From Ignavibacteriaceae bacterium (GTDB taxonomy: Bacteria > Bacteroidota > Ignavibacteria > Ignavibacteriales > Ignavibacteriaceae): a stretch of DNA of 18,965 nucleotides. This document shows, piece after piece, positions 1-6,519 of this stretch (the first letter of the stretch is position 1; the number at the start of each line of letters is the position of its first letter). The DNA is taken from NCBI GenBank assembly GCA_023231105.1, contig JALNWB010000070.1, positions 1 through 18,965 on the forward strand, in the 5' to 3' direction. A model generated the notes under the pieces. That model did no database searches. It was given only the letters and a program-made list of their open reading frames with translations, and was not told where the DNA came from. Position numbers and translations under genes: made by a program.

Positions 1-1
1 A

Positions 2-31
2 TTTGTGAGTAAGAATTTATTTTTAAAATAA
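2..31 (+). CDS. 3' end of an upstream gene, probably a T9SS cargo protein (partial)
   Basis: From base 2 one frame reads FVSKNLFLK and then TAA. The other two T9SS cargo genes here end in MIYLK and MLYLK, and all three share the final codons TTA AAA TAA. A terminal run of the type FV..KK.L.LK is characteristic of T9SS sorting domains. The piece is only nine codons, so the call rests on this end-match alone. The rest of the gene would lie left of the window. Confidence 0.42.
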   Translation, partial: FVSKNLFLK

Positions 32-34
32 CAT

Positions 35-49
35 GACCTCCACGAGGTC
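35..49. repeat. Short perfect palindrome (6-bp stem, 3-nt loop)
   Basis: GACCTC and GAGGTC flank the loop CAC, followed by an A-rich stretch. It lies between the putative cargo gene tail and the beta-lactamase. Its GAGGTCGA side resembles the GGTCGAAA arm of the palindrome at 12768-12788. It could serve as a weak terminator or be a REP-like element; the short stem leaves chance possible. Confidence 0.4.
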
Positions 50-76
50 GAACAAAAAAATCCAAGGTTGACATCA

Positions 77-979
77 ATGAAATTTTTACGAATATATTAT
101 GTTTTATCGTATCTCATCATCTTTATTATCCCGGTAAATGTTTTTGCTCAGAAAGATACGTTAAGAACAAAGATTGAACACATTATTGAAGTGGCGAAAG
201 GAAATGTAGGAGTAGCTATTATCAGTTTGGGAAATAACGACACATTAACAATCAATGGGGATAGCAAATTTCCGATGCAGAGTGTTTATAAATTCCCCCT
301 CGCGTTGGCTGTTCTTGATAAAGTTGACAAAGGCATTTTATCGTTAGACCAGAAAATATTTGTGAAGAAGGAGGAATTGCTTCCGAATACGTGGAGTCCG
401 TTAAGGGAAAAATATCCTGAAGGAAATGTGAACATTACTTTGGATGAATTATTAACCTATACCGTTTCGGTAAGTGATAATAACGGTTGTGACATTCTCT
501 TCAGATTATTAGGCGGACCGAAAATAGTGAATGGCTATATCCATAATCTTGGGATTACAAATATTGCTGTTGCAGCAACCGAAGAAGAAATGCACAAAGA
601 TGGGAAGGTTCAATTTAGCAATTGGTGCACTCCTTATGCAATGGGGCAACTGCTTTCACTGTTCTATCATAATAAAATTCTTTCGACTAAGAATGGGAAA
701 TATCTTATGCAGATCATGGTGAAAACAAGTACCGGTACAAAGCGGATTAAAGGTTTGCTGCCGACAGGAACAATCGTTGCACACAAAACCGGGTCATCCG
801 GTAGTAACGAAGCTGGAGTTATTGGCGCTCTCAATGATGTTGGGATTGTAACGCTTCCGAATGGAAACCATTTTGTAATTGTTGTGTTTATATCTAATTC
901 CACCGCTGAAGAAGCGGTATGTGAGAATGTTATCGCTAAGGTTACGAAGGCCGTATGGGACTGGAGTTTGGGTCACTAA
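77..979 (+). CDS. Class A beta-lactamase, subclass A2 (PER/CfxA-like)
   Basis: Serine hydrolase predicted to open beta-lactam rings in the periplasm. The frame is open from a TTG at 68, but ATG 77 is preferred because AAGG at 64-67 sits nine bases before it. This gives 300 residues, normal for the family. Residues 1-24 form a signal peptide (VFA/Q cleavage). In this numbering the active-site motifs are S69-V-Y-K72, S133-D-N135, an omega-loop glutamate near E169 in the TEEEM run, and K237-T-G239. TEEEMHKDGKVQFSNWC closely resembles the omega-loop region of PER and CfxA enzymes, which separates it from TEM/SHV types. The next gene starts 25 bases downstream and may be cotranscribed. No mobile element is visible beside it, so it is probably a resident chromosomal gene. 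Substrate range cannot be read from sequence. Confidence 0.93.
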   Translation: MKFLRIYYVLSYLIIFIIPVNVFAQKDTLRTKIEHIIEVAKGNVGVAIISLGNNDTLTINGDSKFPMQSVYKFPLALAVLDKVDKGILSLDQKIFVKKEELLPNTWSPLREKYPEGNVNITLDELLTYTVSVSDNNGCDILFRLLGGPKIVNGYIHNLGITNIAVAATEEEMHKDGKVQFSNWCTPYAMGQLLSLFYHNKILSTKNGKYLMQIMVKTSTGTKRIKGLLPTGTIVAHKTGSSGSNEAGVIGALNDVGIVTLPNGNHFVIVVFISNSTAEEAVCENVIAKVTKAVWDWSLGH

Positions 980-1004
980 TAGAAGTACAATAATTAATTA
1001 AATC

Positions 1005-3185
1005 ATGAAATCAAGTAATACCAAATATTTTAGAAATAATCATCGACCAGTTGAAGTAAATATATATTTCATTTCTATGATTGTCTGTCTCTTTCTTATG
1101 TCTCACATTTCTTATTCCCAGAGTGGGCAATGGATTAAAATAAATGAAAGTTCATGTTATAGTATTGCGACACTTAATGATTCTTCATTATTTGCCGGTA
1201 CTAGTGATGGACTTGAATATACTTCTGATTATGGAAAAACTTGGTTTGAAAAATCTTTTTCTTCCTCAAGCAATCGCGTTGATCATATAGCTATAAATGA
1301 TTCTACTAATTCAATTTTTATTTTTTCCGGGGGTGACCGAATAATTTATAAATCTACAGATAATGGGAACAAATGGATTGTATCTATTGGGGAGGTTATC
1401 GGAATCACTTGTTTAATTTCAAAATATGGAACTTTGTATGCTGTTAGTAGCGCGGGGAAATTATATACGTCAATCAATGATGGTGTTTCATGGGATTCGA
1501 GTTTTGTAGTAGTAAATTTACAATCTGTTGATGCTTGTCGTTCCGGTCAGATTTTTGTGGAAACTGGACCTGCTGAAATTTATACGTCAAAAGATTCTGG
1601 CAAAACTTGGAACAAACTAACGTACCAAAATTCAGAGTCTTTTAGTTCATCATTTGCGATTAATAACAAAGACGAGATTTATTCAATCTATGGCACTGGG
1701 ATTATTGTATCAAAAGATTTTGGTGCTACTTGGACATTCCAATCTGTTCCGATAGATGCACCGTACGAGCGTAGTTTAGCAATTGATGAAGATAATAATT
1801 TATACCTTGGAGTAAGAGTACTATTAAAATCCTCCAACGGTGGATTGAATTGGACAAATTATGGGGGCCAATTTTATTCTTTAAATGGAATAGCTGTGTA
1901 CAATGATAATATCTTCGTTGCTACCGAAGGTGGCATATTTCATTTTGATCAAACCATTCCTATTTATGTTGGTAGCAATTATTTCCCACTTCATCTCGGA
2001 AATATTTGGCAATATTTAAGCTATTCAAGTTCTTATCGTGATCCTGATAATTATGAACTCGAACAAAATTGGATTGAGAAGGACACTCTAATAAATAATT
2101 ATAAATATTACTCTTATAAGAGTATTTGGGACGATTTCATTTATAAGAATAAATGGGTTAGGTATTCTGAAGTGGACAAAAAAATATTCATTCGGGATGG
2201 TGATACTGATAAAATATATATGGATTTCAATTTACCTTCTATGGCTACCTTTCAACAGTTCACGGGGTCATATATGGTTCAAGCAACGATATATGAAGGG
2301 AGTAAAAATCTTTTTGGAGATACTATAAAGTATAAAGGTTATGAAAACGGCACTCTCTTGTATGGATTAAGGATGGAAAATTTCGGTGAAAATATTGGTT
2401 TACTGCGATATAGTAATGAGGGTACATTTGGTCCAGATTATAGTGATGGTAGAGATTTAATAATGGCAGTTATTTATGATTCAACAAATACACCGACATA
2501 TTTATCTAATCATTATAAACCGGAAATAAACTTAGCCCCAATTAATTTTATTAATACAGAACAATTTCAAATAAATTTTTTGATTAATCATAAATACTCA
2601 AAGTTTTACGATCCTAGTATACCTTTTAAAGGAATCAATTTTATCGATTCTGTTTATATGATAAGTTATTATTCAAAAAATGATTCAACAATAATGAATG
2701 ATATTGTTTATGCAAGTAATACTTCAAAAACCAACAAATATTTAATTTCTTCAGTTGTTGATACAATCTTACTAAAAAATGGATTTACATTTAACTATAA
2801 AATTATAGCTAAGGATAAAGGGATAATTCCTGAGACTTCCGCTTCTCCGGATAACGGTTATTACCAAATCATATGGGATGAAAATACTGCTATTGATGAT
2901 TATGAAAAAGGTGCAATGGCATTTAGTCTTGACCAGAATTATCCTAATCCGTTTAATCCAAGTACAGTAATCAGTTGGCGGTTGTCAGCCAGCAGTTACA
3001 TAACATTGAAAATTTATGATGTGCTTGGTAAGGAAGTTGCAACGTTGGTGAATGGGGAGAAAGGACCGGGACTATATAATTACGAATTTGGAATTAGGAA
3101 TTATGAATTGGCAAGCGGAATATATTTCTATCAACTTCGAGCAGGGAGTTTTGTACAGACGAAGAAGATGATTTATTTAAAATAA
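1005..3185 (+). CDS. Secreted Asp-box beta-propeller protein with T9SS sorting domain
   Basis: Large exported protein of unknown substrate, 726 residues. A long N-terminal region ends in a hydrophobic core (residues 24-37), with likely cleavage near SYS/Q. Six Asp-box motifs (S/T-x-D-x-G-x-x-W) occur about every 40 residues, at 74-80, 117-124, 156-163, 195-202, 236-243 and 276-283. This is the pattern of sialidase/YCF48-like BNR propellers. From about residue 325 a middle domain begins with NYFPLHLGNIWQY, a type I recognise from other Ignavibacteria secreted proteins but cannot name. Residues 638-726 are a T9SS C-terminal sorting domain (NYPNPFNPST, YDVLGKEV, YFYQLRAGSFVQTKKM), directing outer-membrane export and surface attachment or release. 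Asp boxes alone do not prove sialidase activity, and no catalytic set is evident. ATG 1005 has no clear Shine-Dalgarno; M25 is a possible alternative. Confidence 0.85.
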   Translation: MKSSNTKYFRNNHRPVEVNIYFISMIVCLFLMSHISYSQSGQWIKINESSCYSIATLNDSSLFAGTSDGLEYTSDYGKTWFEKSFSSSSNRVDHIAINDSTNSIFIFSGGDRIIYKSTDNGNKWIVSIGEVIGITCLISKYGTLYAVSSAGKLYTSINDGVSWDSSFVVVNLQSVDACRSGQIFVETGPAEIYTSKDSGKTWNKLTYQNSESFSSSFAINNKDEIYSIYGTGIIVSKDFGATWTFQSVPIDAPYERSLAIDEDNNLYLGVRVLLKSSNGGLNWTNYGGQFYSLNGIAVYNDNIFVATEGGIFHFDQTIPIYVGSNYFPLHLGNIWQYLSYSSSYRDPDNYELEQNWIEKDTLINNYKYYSYKSIWDDFIYKNKWVRYSEVDKKIFIRDGDTDKIYMDFNLPSMATFQQFTGSYMVQATIYEGSKNLFGDTIKYKGYENGTLLYGLRMENFGENIGLLRYSNEGTFGPDYSDGRDLIMAVIYDSTNTPTYLSNHYKPEINLAPINFINTEQFQINFLINHKYSKFYDPSIPFKGINFIDSVYMISYYSKNDSTIMNDIVYASNTSKTNKYLISSVVDTILLKNGFTFNYKIIAKDKGIIPETSASPDNGYYQIIWDENTAIDDYEKGAMAFSLDQNYPNPFNPSTVISWRLSASSYITLKIYDVLGKEVATLVNGEKGPGLYNYEFGIRNYELASGIYFYQLRAGSFVQTKKMIYLK
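2965..2999 (+). repeat. Coding heptanucleotide units, site 1 of first T9SS tail
   Basis: Five consecutive 7-nt units begin at 2965, 2972, 2979, 2986 and 2993, with loose consensus CAGTTGG (for example CAGTTGG at 2972 and CAGTTAC at 2993). They encode the strand after the NPFNP motif (VISWRLSASSY). The same phase and position recur at 6060-6094 in the second cargo gene. Confidence 0.5.
3083..3110 (+). repeat. Coding heptanucleotide units, site 2 of first T9SS tail
   Basis: Four 7-nt units start at 3083, 3090, 3097 and 3104. The middle two are identical (GGAATTA) and the outer two are one to three changes away. They encode EFGIRNYEL in the loop before LASGIYFY. The equivalent loop of the second cargo gene holds a different unit at 6185-6212. 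Confidence 0.65.
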
Positions 3186-3225
3186 ACGGATGTTGGACTT
3201 AAGTATAACAGATATCTCAACAACA

Positions 3226-4104
3226 TTAAGATAAAAACTTGCTTTTCAAAAGTGAAGAATTATCTGTGAGTACAATATCGGGATGAAATTTAGCTTCATA
3301 TTTTCGCAAATCTTTTTCAGTATCAATTGAATAAAGACAAATCTGCAGGTTCTGTCTCTTAAGGTTTTCAATAAAACTTGATTCAACTAATTTATAGTTT
3401 AGGCAGACGATTCCGTTTACGCTCTGTAAAATATCTAAAAGTTTTCCCGTAAAGGGAATATGAATAAAATGTTCAAAATCAAAACCAAATTTATCTACCG
3501 CACTATACCCGTCATTGTAATTATCAAATAGAAAAGTTAACCGCCGATTTTTATTAAAATTGAAAACGGAACTAACTTTAGCTTGCAAATAAATAATTCG
3601 AGAATTTACCGTATTGCAAACAGGATAAAAACTAAAGCACAATTGCATTGTATTCAAAAGAGAATTAATCCTAAACAAAACTTCCGGCAGCCAGGAGATG
3701 ATAACAATATTCTCCAGCAGGTTTCGCTTTGCTGCTTCATTGATTATTTTTTCTTCCGCACCGGACTCTTTTATATCAAGATAGAGTTTTACTTTTTTAT
3801 GCGGTTCAACTACTCGGAATAATTCATCTAAAGTTAAGATTGATGCCGAGGAATTTTTATAACGAATCTTTTTCATTTCTGAAAGAGTTTTATCTGCGAT
3901 AAACGGTTGAGATGAGAACTCATCTCCTAATTTAGCATCGTGATGGATTACAATTTCTCTATCCTTTGTTGTGCGGCAATCAACTTCAAAATAAAAAACT
4001 TCTTTTGCGAGAGCGTTCCGAAGTCCTTGAAGTGAAGCATCATGGGAATTGAATCCTCGTAAACGATGAGAAACGATGAGTGTTTTATTTTGGTTTTCAA
4101 TCAT
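3226..4104 (-). CDS. Glycerophosphodiester phosphodiesterase-like protein
   Basis: Predicted TIM-barrel phosphodiesterase of the GDPD family, which hydrolyses glycerophosphodiesters to glycerol-3-phosphate and an alcohol. The 292-residue product has no signal peptide. Family motifs: H13-R14 near the N-terminus, E40-x-D42 (metal ligands) followed by TTKD, H55-D56 in VIHHDAKLG, and LDIKES at 109-114 matching the family's IEIK strand. The usual PENT run after HRG is replaced by NSHDAS, so it is a divergent member. It is transcribed away from the alpha/beta hydrolase at 4150 with only 45 bases between them, so both promoters must sit in or beside this gap. The start at 4104 is the only reasonable ATG, with a weak purine tract upstream. 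Fold call is fairly sure; substrate is inference. Confidence 0.82.
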   Translation of the reverse strand: MIENQNKTLIVSHRLRGFNSHDASLQGLRNALAKEVFYFEVDCRTTKDREIVIHHDAKLGDEFSSQPFIADKTLSEMKKIRYKNSSASILTLDELFRVVEPHKKVKLYLDIKESGAEEKIINEAAKRNLLENIVIISWLPEVLFRINSLLNTMQLCFSFYPVCNTVNSRIIYLQAKVSSVFNFNKNRRLTFLFDNYNDGYSAVDKFGFDFEHFIHIPFTGKLLDILQSVNGIVCLNYKLVESSFIENLKRQNLQICLYSIDTEKDLRKYEAKFHPDIVLTDNSSLLKSKFLS

Positions 4105-4149
4105 AATTGTTCTTAATTACAGAAAAGAAATTAACTTGTTTTGTACTAT

Positions 4150-5118
4150 ATGAAAAATAGTGAAGCAAAAATAAAAAAGGAAATGATTGCTCTGGAAATA
4201 TTATTTACCGTTTCCATTGCGTTGATTATTTGTTTGATATTTTTAGCGAAGTATATTCTTGCCGGAGTTCTAATTCTCACAGCGTCGGTAGTTTTTGGGA
4301 ATATAATAGGAAGAAAAAATCTGTTGATGAATTTTAATCACTTTAAGAAATTTTCTTCCGATAAAATAACCGGACAATTTGAAGTTGCAAAACCGACAGC
4401 CAGCTTTTCCGAAGAGAAGAAACATGGAATTCTTTTACTTCATGGATTTTCCGCTTCTCCGCAAGAGTTTCGCTTTCTAATTCCTTTGTTAAAAGAAAAT
4501 AATATAACTTTTTACGCTCCGCGTTTAACAGGGTTTGGAATTGCCGATGTAACGAATTTGCAGTTCGTGCAATCAATGCAGTGGCTTCGCGATTCTTTAG
4601 AAGCCTTTGATCTATTAAGTCAGCATGTTGAAGAAGTCAGCATTGTTGGTCATTCGATGGGGGGATTGCTTGCTGTAATTCTTTCACAGCAGCGAAAAGT
4701 AAAAAAACTTGTGTTAAGTGCGCCGTATTTAATTGAAAACAAAAATCATAAGTTTAAAAAGAAAATATTGAAAATACCCGGCGTTCTTTGTCTTATGAGT
4801 TTGTTTTTGCCGGTAGTAAAAAAATCTTCTTTTGAAGAAAATTCTGATCGGTTCGTTTATCATGCAGTTCCGCTTCATTCGATTAAAGCATTGTGGGGCT
4901 TACACAGTTTGCTGAATTATTCAAAAATTAAAAATGAAATGTTTCTTTTATCCGGGAATCTTGATAACACCACCAACATGAAATTAAATGAAGAAATATT
5001 AACTGAAAAGAAAATATCTTTTCAGAAATATGAGTTTGAAAAATCCGGACATAACATTTTGGAAGACTTTGAGAGGGAAGTAGTCGCAAAGAAAATTATT
5101 GATATTCTAAAAACATAA
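4150..5118 (+). CDS. Membrane-anchored alpha/beta hydrolase (lysophospholipase/carboxylesterase-like)
   Basis: Serine hydrolase of the alpha/beta fold, likely an esterase or lysophospholipase. From ATG 4150 it is 322 residues. One or two hydrophobic segments (about residues 14-53) anchor it, followed by the catalytic domain: oxyanion motif LLLHGFSAS (95-103), nucleophile elbow GHSMGG with S169, probable acid D272 in SGNLDN, and H301 in KSGHNI. A TTG at 4141 is in frame and sits 10 bases after the purine run AGAAAAGAAA (4121-4130), so translation could begin there and add three residues. The neighbours are a GDPD-like enzyme (divergent) and a zinc phospholipase-like enzyme (29-bp gap downstream), which suggests a lipid substrate. 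That is inference only. Confidence 0.84.
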   Translation: MKNSEAKIKKEMIALEILFTVSIALIICLIFLAKYILAGVLILTASVVFGNIIGRKNLLMNFNHFKKFSSDKITGQFEVAKPTASFSEEKKHGILLLHGFSASPQEFRFLIPLLKENNITFYAPRLTGFGIADVTNLQFVQSMQWLRDSLEAFDLLSQHVEEVSIVGHSMGGLLAVILSQQRKVKKLVLSAPYLIENKNHKFKKKILKIPGVLCLMSLFLPVVKKSSFEENSDRFVYHAVPLHSIKALWGLHSLLNYSKIKNEMFLLSGNLDNTTNMKLNEEILTEKKISFQKYEFEKSGHNILEDFEREVVAKKIIDILKT

Positions 5119-5146
5119 AATTCATTATACAGAAAGCACTTTCACC

Positions 5147-6286
5147 TTGAAGAAAAATAATTATTTCAGAAAAACAGTTCCTTTCTTAATGCTCTGGTTA
5201 ATTTTTGCGGGATGGGGAAATGTCGGACACAGAATAATTAATCCGAATGCAGTCAATTCATTTCCGCAAGCATTTAAACAATTTAGTTTTTGGAAAGATT
5301 CATTAGCCAACCATGCTTCTGATGCTGACACCCGTAAAAGTAAAGACAAAAACGAATCGCCTAAACACTATATTGATTTGGAAGAGTTTAGTGATTTCAT
5401 AACTAAAGGGAGCGTTATTCAAAATTACGATTCTGCTGTTGCTAAATATGGACTTTATGCAATTACCAATGCGGGTTCTTTGCCCTGGACAATAAAAAAA
5501 TGTTATGATACACTCGTTTCTGCTTTTCAACAAAAAGACTGGCATCATGCCGTACTTTTATCGGCTGACTTAGGCCATTATATTGGCGATGCTAACATGC
5601 CCTTGCATTTAACTACCAATTACGATGGACGACCATCGTCTCAAACCTCAAATGGAATTCATTCGCGATATGAATCTACAATGATCAGCAAATATTCCAC
5701 TTCACTTCCAATTCAACAGAATGAAGCGGTTTATTTAGCAAATGCACAAGATTATATTTTTACGATGGTCTATCAGAACTATCATTACGTTGATTCATTG
5801 TATTTAGCAGATTCAATTTCTTATACAACAGCAAAAAGCAATAATTCAGATTTATATTATTCGACTCTTTGGAGTTTAACAAAGAATTATACCGGTAAAT
5901 TATTTTCCAATGCGTCTGAGACTATAGCTTCTGTTATGTACACTGCGTGGGTAAATGCGGGAAGTCCTGCGGTGTCGCCAACGTTAGCTGAAGAGTTAAA
6001 TCTTCCAGAGAAAAGTTTTTCTTTAGCACAGAATTATCCTAATCCGTTTAACCCGACAACAGTAATCAGTTATAAGTTGGCAGTCGGCAGTTATGTAACA
6101 CTGAAAGTTTATGATGTACTTGGGAATGAAATTGTAACGTTGGTAGATGAAGTAAAAGAGGCGGGAAGCTATGAAGTTGAATTTCAGTCAACAGTAGGCA
6201 ATCGGCAGTTGGCAGGCGGAGTATATTTTTATCGGCTAAAAGCTGGGGCGTTTGTTCAAACAAAGAAAATGTTATATTTAAAATAA
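5147..6286 (+). CDS. Secreted zinc-dependent phospholipase C/S1-P1-fold enzyme with T9SS sorting domain
   Basis: Predicted trinuclear-zinc phosphodiesterase exported and then sorted by T9SS; 379 residues. TTG 5147 is chosen because it adds the basic n-region (MKKNNYFRK) that the next ATG (5189) lacks, and AGAAAG lies 10 bases upstream. Cleavage before W23 would expose an N-terminal tryptophan, the first zinc ligand in this fold. Further ligands: H28 (WGNVGH), D59/D61, H74 in HYID, H144 and D148 in LGHYIGD, H154 in MPLH, H172 and E176 in HSRYE. The final H-x3-E matches zinc-dependent phospholipase C, while S1/P1 nucleases have H-x3-D; the short W-to-H spacing is nuclease-like. Residues about 290-379 are a T9SS sorting domain (NYPNPFNPTT to KKMLYLK). 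A lipid phosphodiesterase seems likelier than a nuclease, but sequence alone does not settle it. Confidence 0.85.
   Translation: MKKNNYFRKTVPFLMLWLIFAGWGNVGHRIINPNAVNSFPQAFKQFSFWKDSLANHASDADTRKSKDKNESPKHYIDLEEFSDFITKGSVIQNYDSAVAKYGLYAITNAGSLPWTIKKCYDTLVSAFQQKDWHHAVLLSADLGHYIGDANMPLHLTTNYDGRPSSQTSNGIHSRYESTMISKYSTSLPIQQNEAVYLANAQDYIFTMVYQNYHYVDSLYLADSISYTTAKSNNSDLYYSTLWSLTKNYTGKLFSNASETIASVMYTAWVNAGSPAVSPTLAEELNLPEKSFSLAQNYPNPFNPTTVISYKLAVGSYVTLKVYDVLGNEIVTLVDEVKEAGSYEVEFQSTVGNRQLAGGVYFYRLKAGAFVQTKKMLYLK
6060..6094 (+). repeat. Coding heptanucleotide units, site 1 of second T9SS tail
   Basis: Five 7-nt units start at 6060, 6067, 6074, 6081 and 6088 (for example CAGTCGG at 6081 and CAGTTAT at 6088). 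They encode VISYKLAVGSY and occupy the same place in the sorting domain as the units at 2965-2999. Confidence 0.55.
6185..6212 (+). repeat. Coding heptanucleotide units, site 2 of second T9SS tail
   Basis: Four 7-nt units start at 6185, 6192, 6199 and 6206, with consensus CAGTNGG (CAGTAGG, CAATCGG, CAGTTGG are consecutive). They encode QSTVGNRQL in the loop before AGGVYFY and lengthen it relative to the first cargo protein. Confidence 0.6.
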
Positions 6287-6321
6287 CACCGTATAAATAT
6301 TTCCATTCCTTACTTCGAGAA

Positions 6322-6357
6322 AAGAGAAATTGAGTTTAGAGTACCTCAATTTCTCTT
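6322..6357 (+). terminator. Hairpin after the phospholipase-like gene
   Basis: A perfect 13-bp inverted repeat (AAGAGAAATTGAG at 6322-6334 against 6345-6357) with a 10-nt loop begins 35 bases after the stop codon. AT-rich sequence follows, but there is no clean U run. It fits a transcription terminator. The rest of 6287-6511 contains a possible leader ORF and a TATAAT-like hexamer at 6426-6431 with no matching upstream element. Confidence 0.6.
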
Positions 6358-6456
6358 ATAATATATTCTCTTAGCATATTCAAACTTTCCAAAAAAATTC
6401 GATAATAACGGTAACGAGTTATGTGCTATAATTGAAAAATATTGAAGAGAATTTAG

Positions 6457-6519
6457 ATGGATGAAAAAATATTACTTTATGACTACCGGTACATGGTGAG
6501 TGGAATAAATAATGGTTGA
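6457..6519 (+). CDS. Possible 20-codon leader ORF overlapping the CNNM start
   Basis: ATG 6457 follows a fair Shine-Dalgarno (GAAGAGA, 6444-6450, six-base spacing). It reads MDEKILLYDYRYMVSGINNG and stops at 6517-6519, overlapping the first codons of the next gene in another frame. Such overlap could couple translation. A second tiny frame (ATG 6461, 12 codons) also exists, and chance is a real possibility. Confidence 0.22.
   Translation: MDEKILLYDYRYMVSGINNG

Noticed and set aside
68..76. TTG 68 as start of the beta-lactamase
   Set aside because: The Shine-Dalgarno AAGG ends right at this codon, leaving no spacing; ATG 77 has correct spacing and a normal signal peptide.
1005..3185. Calling the Asp-box protein a sialidase
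   Set aside because: Asp boxes are structural and occur in many propellers; no sialidase catalytic arginine triad or FRIP-like motif could be identified.
3189..3227. ATGTTG...CAACAT inverted pair between the convergent cargo and GDPD-like genes
   Set aside because: Only six base pairs with a large loop and no U run; not convincing as a terminator.
6461..6499. 12-codon frame MKKYYFMTTGTW before the CNNM gene
   Set aside because: Too short, no distinct ribosome site of its own, and overlapped by a better-placed candidate.
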